Assembly (NCBI GenBank): GCA_039033215.1
Contig: JBCCDA010000001.1
Location: forward strand, 1-64,000
Origin: Thermohalobaculum sp039033215
Lineage (GTDB): Bacteria; Pseudomonadota; Alphaproteobacteria; Rhodobacterales; Rhodobacteraceae
Direction: 5' to 3'
DNA: 64,000 nt
Shown here: positions 51,473 through 60,635 of the stretch, piece by piece
Layout of the letters: every line of letters starts with the position of its first letter
Numbering within the stretch: position 1 is the first letter of the stretch
Translations under genes and position numbers: made by a program
Notes under the pieces: generated by a model
Database searches by the model: none
Seen by the model: the letters and a program-made list of their open reading frames with translations, nothing else
Told to the model about the DNA's origin: nothing

Positions 51473-52035
51473 GGCACGACCTCCGCATCGAACCACGGAT
51501 TGCGTTTGAGCCAGCCTGTGTTGCGCCACGACGGGTGCGGCAGGGGAAGGATCGAGGGCCCATGGTCTCGCCAGTTCTTCACAGTATCGGTTACGTTCTT
51601 TCCTGTCCGACCGATATGCCAGCGTTGCGCATACTGTCCAATCACCAGCGTGAGGTCAGCCTGCGGCATCAGCGCCATGAGGCGGCTGCGCCACGTCTGG
51701 GCACAGATCTTCGGCGGTGGCAGATCGGAGCCCTTGGCATCGTATCCGGGGAAACAGAACGCCATCGGGACGATGCCGATACGGTCCTGATCGTAGAACG
51801 TCGCACGGTCGACACCCATCCAGTCCCGCAGCCGGTCGCCTGACGGGTCATCGAACGGGATGCCGGAGGCATGGACCCGCGCGCCGGGCGCCTGCCCGAC
51901 GATGAGCACTCGGGCTTTGGTCGAGGGTCGGACCACCGGACGCGGCACATGCCCGGTCACGGTCGCCGCGAATTGCTCGGCGCACAGGCGGCAGGCTTCA
52001 ATCTCGCCCAGAAGGGTCGTCAGGTCGTCGGGCAT
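51436..52035 (-). CDS. Uracil-DNA glycosylase family protein (iron-sulfur type)
   Basis: A 199 aa DNA glycosylase-fold protein. The motif VGQAPGARVHASGIPF is the active-site loop of family 4/5-like enzymes, and PLPHPSWRN is the second motif. Four Cys residues (CRLC near the N-terminus; CFPG and ICAQ, 16 residues apart) match the [4Fe-4S] ligands C-x2-C and C-x15/16-C of family 4. It therefore probably removes uracil from DNA. It is the first gene of an overlapping run. Confidence 0.88.
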   Translation of the reverse strand: MPDDLTTLLGEIEACRLCAEQFAATVTGHVPRPVVRPSTKARVLIVGQAPGARVHASGIPFDDPSGDRLRDWMGVDRATFYDQDRIGIVPMAFCFPGYDAKGSDLPPPKICAQTWRSRLMALMPQADLTLVIGQYAQRWHIGRTGKNVTDTVKNWRDHGPSILPLPHPSWRNTGWLKRNPWFDAEVVPWLRSEVSRLVR

Positions 52036-52120
52036 GGGTCACGTCAGCGTCTCTGCCAGCAGAGTGTTGCCCTATCGGCTCTCGCTGTCCAGAAGGGGGC
52101 AACTACCAAGGGAGGGCTTC

Positions 52121-52738
52121 GTGACCAGTATTGCAGATCGGCTGAAGGCCGCACGGGTCGCACCGGTGATCCGGACAGCAACCGAGGCTGCCGCGCGCCG
52201 GGGTGTTGCGCTGCTGTCGGAGGAGGGCTTCGACCTTTTCGAGATCACGCTGACAACCCCTGGGGCCCTGGCCATCATCCGTGATCTCTCCGCGAGACCG
52301 GAGCTTTGCGTCGGGGTGGGGACAGTGCTGAATGCCGATCAGGGCAAGGCAGCCCTGGAGGCGGGCGCTGATTTCGTGGTCTCGCCCGCGTTCGTGCCAG
52401 GGCTGGTCGAGATGGCCGCGGGCGTGCCGGTTGCCCTGGGTGTTGCAACACCGACCGAGGCGTTGCGCGCTCACGAGGAAGGAGCGGCCTTCGTGAAGGT
52501 GTTTCCGGCGGCGCAACTGGGTGGGCCCGGGTTCGTAAGGGCGCTGCGGTCCGTCTATCCGATGGTCGAGATCATGCCGACTGGCGGGATCGAGGCGAAA
52601 GATCTGCCCGCCTACTTCGCTGCCGGTGCCGTCTGCATCGGCATGGGCGGCAAGCTGGTCAACGACGCGGCGCTTTCAAGCGGCGACGACGATGCCATCC
52701 GAACCGCCGCGAGGGCCGTGCGCGAGGTGCTGGCGTGA
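52121..52738 (+). CDS. eda: KDPG aldolase
   Basis: 2-dehydro-3-deoxyphosphogluconate aldolase, the last step of the Entner-Doudoroff pathway. The 205 aa protein has the class I aldolase barrel: FEITLTTPGAL with the catalytic Glu, FVKVFPAAQLGGPGF with the Schiff-base Lys, and MPTGGIEA with the phosphate-binding Gly. GTG 52121 has GGGAGGG 4 bases upstream. Its stop overlaps the kdgK start by 4 bases. Confidence 0.95.
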   Translation: MTSIADRLKAARVAPVIRTATEAAARRGVALLSEEGFDLFEITLTTPGALAIIRDLSARPELCVGVGTVLNADQGKAALEAGADFVVSPAFVPGLVEMAAGVPVALGVATPTEALRAHEEGAAFVKVFPAAQLGGPGFVRALRSVYPMVEIMPTGGIEAKDLPAYFAAGAVCIGMGGKLVNDAALSSGDDDAIRTAARAVREVLA

Positions 52739-53643
52739 GCCCTCGGATCCTCTGTCTTGGCGAGCCGATGGTCGAGTTTCTCCGACTGGAGAGCGGGGAC
52801 TACCGCCGTGGTGTGGGAGGCGATACGTCCAATGCGGCGATCGCGGCCGCGCGTCAGGGCGCCAGCGTCGGGTACCTCACGGCGCTGGGTGCCGATCGGT
52901 TTGGCGACGCGATCACGGCGCTCTGGGCGAGCGAGGGCGTTGATGCCAGCCATGTCGTGCGCGTGGCGCATGCCCCCACCGGCATCTATTTCATTGATCC
53001 TGATCCCGAGGGACGTTTCTTCACCTACTACCGCGCGGGGTCGGCGGCGAGCCTGATGCGCCCCGGGGACCTTCCCCAGGATGCCATCCGCGCGGCCGAT
53101 ATCCTGCATATCAGCGGGATCACGCTTGCGGTGTCGGATGACCTGAGATCGACGGCCCTGGCTGCCATCGACGTTGCCGCCGCCGCAGGAACCGCCGTGT
53201 CGATCGACACGAACCTGCGCCCCGCGCTCTGGGATATCGAGACCGCGCGCAAGATCACCCATGCGGCCATGGCAAGTGCGACCATCGCCGTCACGAGCAT
53301 CGATGACAGCCAGCACCTGACCGGCCTCGCCGATCCGCACGCGATCGCCGGATTCTACCACGATTTGGGGCCCCGCATCGTTCTGGTGACCCGGGGGGCT
53401 GCGGGATGCTTGCTCTCGACACCCTCGGGGAGCGTCGAGATCCCTCCCGCCGACGCCGCTCCCGTCGATTCGACCGGTGCGGGGGATAGCTTCTCCGGGG
53501 CGTTCCTCGCATGGTGGCTGGAAACCGGGGATCCGGACATTGCCGCACGCCGGGCTGCCGTTGTCGCGGCGGGGACGGTGTCGGGCTTCGGTGCGGTGAC
53601 ACCCATTCCGGGACGGTCCGTCGTGTTGGCGGCGGTACCCTGA
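52735..53643 (+). CDS. kdgK: 2-keto-3-deoxygluconate kinase (PfkB family)
   Basis: A 302 aa sugar kinase that makes KDPG, the substrate of the adjacent eda. Substrate loop RRGVGGDTSNAAIAAARQG; PfkB signature 2 DSTGAGDSFSGAFLAW, with the catalytic Asp. It overlaps eda by 4 bases (GTGA), so the two are translated together. The pair fits catabolism of 2-keto-3-deoxygluconate and the Entner-Doudoroff route. Confidence 0.93.
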   Translation: MSPRILCLGEPMVEFLRLESGDYRRGVGGDTSNAAIAAARQGASVGYLTALGADRFGDAITALWASEGVDASHVVRVAHAPTGIYFIDPDPEGRFFTYYRAGSAASLMRPGDLPQDAIRAADILHISGITLAVSDDLRSTALAAIDVAAAAGTAVSIDTNLRPALWDIETARKITHAAMASATIAVTSIDDSQHLTGLADPHAIAGFYHDLGPRIVLVTRGAAGCLLSTPSGSVEIPPADAAPVDSTGAGDSFSGAFLAWWLETGDPDIAARRAAVVAAGTVSGFGAVTPIPGRSVVLAAVP

Positions 53644-53787
53644 TCTGGCCGGCCCGGACCCAAGGTGGAGCCTGACGCGCTGACACGCTAAGGGTTGGAG
53701 AAGACTCTGACGTCTGCCGTTGGTTTGCACGCCGAACTGCGGCAGGCTGAGCGACGAGACGCTGGGGTGGGCAAGAGAGGGATGGGC

Positions 53788-55368
53788 ATGGAGCAGGAGT
53801 GGGAAAGCGTGCACGCCCATGCGGCACGGCTGACCGCGGCGCACCTGCGTGACCTCTTTGCCGAGGACCCGGGCAGGGCGGCGGATCTCACCTTCACCCT
53901 GCAGGACCTTACGATCGACCTCTCGAAAGAGCGGCTGGATGTGCGTGCTCTCGGCGCTCTGATGGCGTTGGCAAGTGCTGCGGATGTCGAGGCACTTCGC
54001 GATCGGATGTTCGAGGGCGAGCCCATCAATGTGACCGAGCGCCGGGCGGTCCTGCACATGGCGCTTCGCGGCAGCGCTCCGGCACCCGACGGCGACGATG
54101 TCGAGACTGTCCTGACGCGCTTCCTGGCGTTTGCCGAGCAGGTGAGAACGCGAGAAACCGCTGGGGCCAGCGGACCAATCACGGATGTCGTGAACATCGG
54201 TATCGGGGGATCAGACCTTGGCCCGGTGATGGCGGCGCGCGCTCTGCGTCCCGATTGCGACGGGCCGCGGCTGCACTTCGTATCGAATGTCGACGGAGCA
54301 CACTTTACCGACACGGCCGTGCACCTCGATCCCGCCCATACCCTGGTGATCATTGCGTCCAAGACGTTCACGACACTAGAGACCATGGCGAACGCCCGAC
54401 TGGCCCGCGACTGGTTGGGCACGCATGCAGCAGACCAGATGGCGGCCGTCTCGACCAACCTCGAGGGCTGCGCCGCGTTCGGCATCCCGGCAGAGCGGGT
54501 TTTTGGCTTCTGGGATTGGGTCGGGGGGCGGTATTCGCTTTGGTCCGCGATCGGGCTGTCGCTGGCAATCGGCATCGGGGCAAAGCGCTTTCGCGCCTTG
54601 CTGGCGGGCGCTGCGCACATGGACCGGCACTTCCGCGAGGCACCGCTGGAGCGCAATCTGCCGGTGCTTCTGGCGATGGTCGGGATCTGGCGGCGCAATG
54701 CCATGGGCTGGCCGACGGTCGGCCTCATCCCCTACGATCAGCGGCTGGAGCGGTTTCCTGCCTATGTCCAGCAGCTCGATATGGAAAGCAATGGCAAGCG
54801 GGTCATGCGGGACGGCGCCCCCGCCGACATGCCGACCGGGCCTGTTATCTGGGGAGAGCCGGGGACGAACGCGCAGCATTCGTTCTTTCAGCTGCTCCAT
54901 CAGGGAACCGACATCGTGCCGGTGGACTTCATCGCCGCGGCCCGGCCCCGAGCGGCTGATCCTGCCCTCCACGCGTTGTTGCTGGCCAATTGCCTGGCGC
55001 AGGGGCAGGCGTTGGCCTTTGGGCGCACGGCTGAGGAAGTGGCCACGGAGATGCGTGCCTCGGGCGAGCCTGAAGCCGAGATCTCGCGCCTCAGCCCGCA
55101 CCGGACGTTCCCTGGCAACCGGCCGTCGACCACCATCCTGTTTCGAGAACTGGATGCCTTCAGCCTTGGGCGTCTGATCGCGCTCTTCGAGCACAAGGTG
55201 TTCGTACAGGGGGCGATCTGGGGCGTGAACTCCTATGACCAGTACGGGGTCGAGCTCGGCAAGGTGCTGGCCGGGGCACTGATCCCGGCGCTGAACGACG
55301 GCGAGGCCCCGGCCGTCGATCCCTCGACCCGGGCTCTGATTGCCCGTATTCACGCCTTGAAGGATTGA
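53788..55368 (+). CDS. pgi: Glucose-6-phosphate isomerase
   Basis: Interconverts glucose-6-phosphate and fructose-6-phosphate. The 526 aa protein has the family motifs VNIGIGGSDLGPVMAARAL and FVSNVDGAHFTDT, with the second signature region (GGRYSLWSAIGLSLAI) and the C-terminal GVNSYDQYGVELGK. ATG 53788 has GAGAGGG 6 bases before it; the open frame to 53695 carries no pgi similarity. It follows kdgK by 144 bases. Confidence 0.95.
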   Translation: MEQEWESVHAHAARLTAAHLRDLFAEDPGRAADLTFTLQDLTIDLSKERLDVRALGALMALASAADVEALRDRMFEGEPINVTERRAVLHMALRGSAPAPDGDDVETVLTRFLAFAEQVRTRETAGASGPITDVVNIGIGGSDLGPVMAARALRPDCDGPRLHFVSNVDGAHFTDTAVHLDPAHTLVIIASKTFTTLETMANARLARDWLGTHAADQMAAVSTNLEGCAAFGIPAERVFGFWDWVGGRYSLWSAIGLSLAIGIGAKRFRALLAGAAHMDRHFREAPLERNLPVLLAMVGIWRRNAMGWPTVGLIPYDQRLERFPAYVQQLDMESNGKRVMRDGAPADMPTGPVIWGEPGTNAQHSFFQLLHQGTDIVPVDFIAAARPRAADPALHALLLANCLAQGQALAFGRTAEEVATEMRASGEPEAEISRLSPHRTFPGNRPSTTILFRELDAFSLGRLIALFEHKVFVQGAIWGVNSYDQYGVELGKVLAGALIPALNDGEAPAVDPSTRALIARIHALKD

Positions 55369-55389
55369 GCGTCAGACGGGGCCCGAAAG

Positions 55390-56307
55390 ATGGACAGCCA
55401 GACCACCCATGCGGCCGAGGAAGACGCCCGCAACCGCGATATCAAGATCTACGTGAACGGCGAGATCGTGCACCGGGACCAGGCGAAGGTATCGGTCTAT
55501 GATGCGGGCTTCATGCTGGGCGATGGCATGTGGGAGGGGATGCGCCTCTACCAGCGCAAATGGGCGTTCTTCGATGCCCACATGGACCGTCTGTTCGATT
55601 CTTGCCGGGCGGTTTCCCTCGACATCGGCATGACGCGGGCAGAGGTGCTGGAGGCTCTGAACCGGACCGCGGCCGCCAATGGCATGACCGATGATGCGCA
55701 CTGCCGGCTGATGGTCACGCGGGGGCTGAAGGACAAGCCGTTCCAGCATCCGCAGCTTTCAACCACCGGGCCGACGGTCGTGATCATCGTCGAGCACTCC
55801 CGCCCCGTGGATGGATTGCAGAAGCGCGGTATCCGGTTGGCGACCGTGCCGCAGGTGCGTGGGCTTCCCCATGCTCAGGACGCGAAGTTCAACAGCCACT
55901 CGAAACTCAACTGCGTGATCGCGTGCCTGCAGGCCGAAGCGGCCGGAGCCGACGAGGCACTGATGCTGGATCCGCATGGGTTCGTGAACACGACCAACGC
56001 CTGCAATTTCTTCATCGTGCGGCGGGGGGAGGTTTGGACCTCCACGGGCGACTACTGCATGAACGGCGTGACCCGGCAGAACGTGATCAACCTCTGTCGG
56101 GCCAACGGCATCCCGGTGTTCGAGAAGAACTACTCGCTCTACGAGGCTTACGGGGCCGATGAAGCCTTCCTGACGGGGACGTTCGGCGCGCAAACGCCCG
56201 TGGCCTCGATCGACGGCAAGGCTTTTGGGGGTAACCGGCCGGTTACCCAGCGGATCCAGGAACTCTACAAGGACCTTGTCGCCCGGGACATCTCCGCGCG
56301 TCGATAG
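55390..56307 (+). CDS. Class IV aminotransferase (branched-chain/D-amino acid type)
   Basis: A 305 aa PLP enzyme of fold type IV. Features are VYDAGFMLGDGMWEGMRLYQ (N-terminal substrate loop), DAKFNSHSKLNCVIA with the catalytic Lys, GADEALMLDPHGFVNTTNA with the Glu-to-Asp variant of the conserved loop, and EAFLTGTFGAQTPVASIDG for the phosphate contact. Which member (IlvE, DAT or ADCL) cannot be settled; EGFVNTT-like sequences favour a D-amino acid or branched-chain type. It starts 21 bases after pgi. Confidence 0.85.
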   Translation: MDSQTTHAAEEDARNRDIKIYVNGEIVHRDQAKVSVYDAGFMLGDGMWEGMRLYQRKWAFFDAHMDRLFDSCRAVSLDIGMTRAEVLEALNRTAAANGMTDDAHCRLMVTRGLKDKPFQHPQLSTTGPTVVIIVEHSRPVDGLQKRGIRLATVPQVRGLPHAQDAKFNSHSKLNCVIACLQAEAAGADEALMLDPHGFVNTTNACNFFIVRRGEVWTSTGDYCMNGVTRQNVINLCRANGIPVFEKNYSLYEAYGADEAFLTGTFGAQTPVASIDGKAFGGNRPVTQRIQELYKDLVARDISARR

Positions 56308-56341
56308 GAAGATACCGGTTTGGTGCGGAACCCCTTCATCT

Positions 56342-56388
56342 GGCCGAAAATACCTCAGGAGCGCGAGGACAGCGTCCTCGCTTCGGCC
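56342..56388. repeat. Nested hairpin between convergent genes
   Basis: Outer arms GGCCGAA (56342-56348) and TTCGGCC (56382-56388) enclose inner arms GCGAGGA (56363-56369) and TCCTCGC (56375-56381). It lies between the aminotransferase and putR stops, in a 121-base gap. The adjacent text CATCTGGCCGAAAATACCTC resembles an intergenic sequence frequent in Rhodobacteraceae. It may serve as a bidirectional terminator. Confidence 0.5.
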
Positions 56389-56428
56389 CCGAGAAGCGTT
56401 GCGCGCCTCCAGTCTCGAACACTTTACA

Positions 56429-56884
56429 TCAGAGTGCGTCGTCCTTGACCGACTGCATCGACACATGCGTCGACGTATTTCCCACATGAGGTAGCGTTGA
56501 GATGACCTCTCCCAGCACCTGCCGATAGGCGCGCATCGAGGTGGTGCGCACCTTGATCAGGTAGTCGAAGGCACCCGCGATCATATGGCACTGCTCGATT
56601 TCGGGGATGCGCCGGACAGCACTGTTGAAAGCGCGCAGCGCGTTCTCGCGTGTGTCGGTAAGCTTTACTTCAACAAAGGCGACGTGCTCTCGGCCCAGTT
56701 TCGCGGGGTCGAGGATCGCGCGGAAACCGGTGATGTAGCCGTCGGTCTGAAGGCGTTTCATCCGGGTCTGGCACGGCGTTTTTGACAGGCCGACAGCCTT
56801 TGCCAGTTCGGTGACGGGCAAGCGGCCGTGTTTGCTCAGAATCTCGAGGATCTTGCGATCGTACTGGTCTAGTTGGCTATCCAT
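56429..56884 (-). CDS. putR: Lrp/AsnC-family regulator PutR
   Basis: A 151 aa regulator with an N-terminal HTH (DRKILEILSKHGRLPVTELAK and then GLSKTPCQTRMKRLQTDGYI) and a C-terminal RAM ligand domain (HVAFVEVKLTD, CHMIAGAFDYLIKVRTTSM). It is divergent from putA, the arrangement in which PutR activates putA in response to proline in alphaproteobacteria. ATG 56884. The 129-base gap between the two starts holds the control sites. Confidence 0.92.
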   Translation of the reverse strand: MDSQLDQYDRKILEILSKHGRLPVTELAKAVGLSKTPCQTRMKRLQTDGYITGFRAILDPAKLGREHVAFVEVKLTDTRENALRAFNSAVRRIPEIEQCHMIAGAFDYLIKVRTTSMRAYRQVLGEVISTLPHVGNTSTHVSMQSVKDDAL

Positions 56885-56918
56885 GATCGTTTTTGCGGTC
56901 TGTTCATCTGAATTCTGA

Positions 56919-56932
56919 TTCCTGATAAGGAA
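56919..56932. promoter_or_regulatory. Palindrome in the putR-putA divergent gap
   Basis: TTCCT-GATA-AGGAA, perfect over 5+5 bases with an AT-rich centre, 34 bases before the putR start and 81 before putA. It has the size and symmetry of an Lrp/AsnC-type operator and is the best candidate for PutR binding. No strong -35/-10 pair could be fixed. Confidence 0.4.
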
Positions 56933-57013
56933 GATTGCCCAGCATGGCCATAAACTTGGACGCACAGACTTTGGCGCGCGTGGTACGGTAGATGCGTATC
57001 CTCGGAGAATGCC

Positions 57014-60000
57014 ATGACCGACCTTGCTGAGCTTCGCCAGACGCTGCGCGACCACACACTGACCGCCGAGCCCGCGCTGGTGCGGACGCTGGTCGATCAG
57101 GCCGGCCTTTCCGAGGAGATGCGGCGCGCGATATCCGCCCGCGCCGCTGATTTGGTCCGCGCCGTGCGCAAGACCGGCAAGATCGGGCTGATGGAGAAGC
57201 TGCTCGCCGAATACGGCCTCTCCACCGACGAAGGCGTGGCACTGATGTGTCTGGCCGAGGCGATGCTCCGGGTGCCCGACGCCGATACCGTCGATGAGCT
57301 CATTCGCGACAAGATCACGCCGCACGACTGGGCAAGTCACATCGGCGACTCCGCTTCGATCCTGGTCAACGCCTCGACGTGGGGTCTGATGCTGACCGGG
57401 CGCGTTCTGGAGGATGACGGCGCGGGCGTGGTCGGCACCCTTCGCGCATTGGTCCGGCGTCTGGGCGAGCCCGTGATACGGGCTGCCGTCGGCCAGGCGA
57501 TGGCCGAGATGGGAAGCCAGTTCGTGCTCGGCCGTACCATCGGCGAGGCCATGCGGCGCGGCGATGCGATGGTCGCCAAGGGGTACACGTACTCCTATGA
57601 CATGCTGGGCGAGGCCGCGCGCACGGACGATGACGCGCTGCGCTATCACGCCGCCTATGCCGATGCGATCGGGTCGATTGCCACGAAAGCCGTCCACGAT
57701 GACGTGCGGTCAAACCCCGGCATCTCGGTCAAGCTGTCGGCGCTGCATCCGCGGTATGAGCGCGCGCAGGCAGGGACCATGCTGCCGGAGCTGTCCGGTC
57801 GCCTGCTGGAACTGGCCCGCCAGGCGAAAGAGGCGGGGATCGGTTTCAACGTGGATGCCGAGGAGGCCGACCGGCTGGACCTCTCCCTGGACGTCATCGA
57901 AGCGGTGCTGGGCGATGCGTCACTCAAGGGTTGGGATGGGTTCGGCGTGGTTGTGCAAGCGTTCGGTCGGCGGGCGCTGCCGACGCTGAACTGGTTGCAT
58001 GCGCTCGCTGAACATCACGACCGACGGATCATGGTGCGGCTGGTAAAGGGCGCCTACTGGGATACCGAGATCAAGCGCGCGCAGGTCCTTGGCCTCAGCG
58101 ACTACCCCGTCTTTACGCGCAAGGCACATTCCGACATCGCGTACCTCGCGGGCGCGCGGAAGCTCCTTGGAATGACCGATCGGATCTATCCGCAGTTTGC
58201 GACCCACAATGCGCACTCGATCTCCGGGGTGCTGGAGATGGCGTCTGACCGCGAGACCTTCGAGTTTCAACGTCTGCACGGGATGGGTGAGGCTCTGCAC
58301 GATCAGGTTCTCGGCGCCGAAGGCACGCGGTGCCGGATCTATGCCCCGGTTGGCGCACACGAAGACCTGCTGGCATATTTGGTGCGGCGCCTGCTGGAAA
58401 ACGGCGCGAACTCGTCCTTCGTGAACCAGATCGTGGATGAGACCGTCCCCGCCGAGGAGATCGCGCAGGATCCAATCGAGATCGCTGCTGCCGACGTCTG
58501 TTCTCCCAATCCCGCTATCCCCCGTCCGGCTGACCTCTTTGCGCCGCGCGTCAACAGCCGGGGCTGGGATCTTACAGACCCCGTGGACCTCGCCAAGATC
58601 GAAGCGGGGCGCGCGCCCTTTGCGGCGCCCTACCGATGGGTGGCCGCGCCGCTGTCTCCGCTCGCGGGTAATCGGGGCTCTGTGCGGGAGGTCAGAAACC
58701 CTGCACGGCCTGACGAGGTGGTGGGGACCGTGATCGAGGCGGATGCCGAACTGGCCACAGCCGCGATTGGCGCCGCGCTCGAGGCCCAACCGGCGTGGGC
58801 GGCGGTGGGTGCCGCCTCACGGGCGGAGGTGCTTCGCAAGGTCGCCGATCTCTATGAGGCGAACGCCCACGAGATCTTTGCGCTGACCGCGCGTGAGGCT
58901 GGCAAGACGTTGCTCGACGGTGTTGCCGAGGTGCGCGAGGCCGTCGATTTCCTGCGGTACTACGCCGATCAGGCCGAGCTCTCAGATGGCACGGCCCGGG
59001 GTGTCATCGTCTGCATCAGTCCCTGGAACTTTCCACTGGCGATCTTCACCGGGCAGATCGCGGCGGGCCTTGCGGCGGGCAACGCGGTGATTGCAAAGCC
59101 CGCCGAGCAGACGCCCCTGATCGCCGCCCGCGCGGTCGAGTGGATGCTGCAGGCCGGGGTGCCGGAGGGTGTGATCCAGCTGTTACCGGGCGATGGGATC
59201 GCCGTTGGCGCACCGCTGACCGCAGATCCACGTATCTCCGGGGTGTGCTTCACCGGATCGACTGACGTCGCCAAGATCATCGATCGCCAGCTGGCCGAGA
59301 CGGCGCCGGGCGCGATGCTGATCGCCGAGACAGGCGGGATGAACGCGATGATCGTGGACTCCACCGCTCTGCTCGAGCAGGCGACGCGGGACATCGTGCG
59401 CTCGGCCTTCCAGTCGGCGGGGCAGCGATGCTCGGCGCTGCGGGTGCTGTATGTTCAGCGAGACGTCGAGCCGAAGCTGCTGGAGATGCTGTCGGGCGCG
59501 ATGGATGCGCTGATCACCGGCGATCCGTGGGATCTGGCGACTGATGTGGCGCCGGTGATCGATGCGGACGCTCATTCTGCAATCCGTGGCTATATTGATG
59601 ACAAGGCGGCGGCGGTTCTGAAGCAGTTGGATGCCGTACCCGAAGGACTGTTTGTCCCGCCGACCGTCCTCCGCGTTGGTGGAATTGCCGAGGTCGAGCG
59701 TGAGATCTTTGGGCCCGTGCTCCACGTTGCCAGCTTCGAAGCCGATCAGATCGATCTGGTCGTCGACGATATCAATGCGAAGGGCTTCGGGCTCACATTC
59801 GGCCTGCACTCGCGCATTGACCGACGGGTGCAGCGGATCCTTGATCGCGTGCACGTGGGCAATGCCTATGTGAACCGGGATCAGATCGGGGCGATTGTCG
59901 GCAGTCAGCCGTTCGGCGGGCACGGCCTGTCCGGGACCGGCCCGAAGGCAGGGGGACCGTACTACCTGCCAAGGCTACAGGCCCGCACAAATGGCAAGGC

Positions 60001-60619
60001 GCCGCCAATGTCAGCCGGGCCTGTGGTGTCGGCAGAGGTTCTTGGTGAGGCCGTTGTTTTGCTGGATGCCGCAAGCCGAAGCGGGGCGCCGGACCGGGTC
60101 GCTCGTTTGCGGAGCGCACTGCGTGGCAAAGCAGGGGCCGCGATGGCAGCGGCGGCCGCCCTAGACTTCGGTCCGGTCGATTTGCCGGGGCCAACGGGGG
60201 AGTCGAACCAGTTCGATCTTGCGCCCCGCGGCATTGTTCTGTGTCTCGGTCCGGATGCCGAGGGGTTGTTGGCGCAGTCGACCCAAGCGCTTGGCGCGGG
60301 GAACGCCGTTCTTGCGGTCGCTCCCGGGGCCGAGAGCACTCTCCGGCCGCTGAGCCGGTCGGGTTTGCCGATCGTGTCGGTCGATGGTTGCGTTGATCCC
60401 GAGGCCCTGTCGAGCCTGGCCGTGGATGCGGTCGCAGTTCACGGGCAGGGGGATCAGATCGCGAAGTTTCGGCGGGCGCTGGCTGCCCGCCAGGGGTCCA
60501 TCGTTCCCCTGATCACCAGCCTGGTCGCGCCTGCTGAGTACTGCGTTGAGAGGACAATCTGCATCGATACAACCGCTGCCGGAGGGAACGCGTCCCTCCT
60601 GGCTGAGTCGAGCGGATAA
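57014..60619 (+). CDS. putA: Bifunctional proline dehydrogenase / P5C dehydrogenase PutA
   Basis: Oxidises proline to glutamate in two steps with substrate channelling. The 1201 aa protein lacks the N-terminal ribbon-helix-helix DNA-binding domain of E. coli PutA, which fits control by separate PutR. The PRODH barrel (about residues 80-470) has SVKLSALHPRYE, GIGFNVDAEEADRLDL and VRLVKGAYWDTEIKRAQVLG. The ALDH domain (about 510-990) has CISPWNFPLAIFTGQ, FTGSTDVAKI, IAETGGMNAM (Glu) and FQSAGQRCSALR (catalytic Cys). A further C-terminal domain (about 1000-1201) has a truncated ALDH-like look, as in long type B PutAs. ATG 57014. Confidence 0.96.
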   Translation: MTDLAELRQTLRDHTLTAEPALVRTLVDQAGLSEEMRRAISARAADLVRAVRKTGKIGLMEKLLAEYGLSTDEGVALMCLAEAMLRVPDADTVDELIRDKITPHDWASHIGDSASILVNASTWGLMLTGRVLEDDGAGVVGTLRALVRRLGEPVIRAAVGQAMAEMGSQFVLGRTIGEAMRRGDAMVAKGYTYSYDMLGEAARTDDDALRYHAAYADAIGSIATKAVHDDVRSNPGISVKLSALHPRYERAQAGTMLPELSGRLLELARQAKEAGIGFNVDAEEADRLDLSLDVIEAVLGDASLKGWDGFGVVVQAFGRRALPTLNWLHALAEHHDRRIMVRLVKGAYWDTEIKRAQVLGLSDYPVFTRKAHSDIAYLAGARKLLGMTDRIYPQFATHNAHSISGVLEMASDRETFEFQRLHGMGEALHDQVLGAEGTRCRIYAPVGAHEDLLAYLVRRLLENGANSSFVNQIVDETVPAEEIAQDPIEIAAADVCSPNPAIPRPADLFAPRVNSRGWDLTDPVDLAKIEAGRAPFAAPYRWVAAPLSPLAGNRGSVREVRNPARPDEVVGTVIEADAELATAAIGAALEAQPAWAAVGAASRAEVLRKVADLYEANAHEIFALTAREAGKTLLDGVAEVREAVDFLRYYADQAELSDGTARGVIVCISPWNFPLAIFTGQIAAGLAAGNAVIAKPAEQTPLIAARAVEWMLQAGVPEGVIQLLPGDGIAVGAPLTADPRISGVCFTGSTDVAKIIDRQLAETAPGAMLIAETGGMNAMIVDSTALLEQATRDIVRSAFQSAGQRCSALRVLYVQRDVEPKLLEMLSGAMDALITGDPWDLATDVAPVIDADAHSAIRGYIDDKAAAVLKQLDAVPEGLFVPPTVLRVGGIAEVEREIFGPVLHVASFEADQIDLVVDDINAKGFGLTFGLHSRIDRRVQRILDRVHVGNAYVNRDQIGAIVGSQPFGGHGLSGTGPKAGGPYYLPRLQARTNGKAPPMSAGPVVSAEVLGEAVVLLDAASRSGAPDRVARLRSALRGKAGAAMAAAAALDFGPVDLPGPTGESNQFDLAPRGIVLCLGPDAEGLLAQSTQALGAGNAVLAVAPGAESTLRPLSRSGLPIVSVDGCVDPEALSSLAVDAVAVHGQGDQIAKFRRALAARQGSIVPLITSLVAPAEYCVERTICIDTTAAGGNASLLAESSG

Positions 60620-60635
60620 CTACTCGCGGGAGCGT

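Noticed and set aside
53688..54728. A 346-codon open frame on the minus strand
   Set aside because: It is antisense to pgi, very Ser/Arg/Pro-rich and without motifs: a shadow frame.
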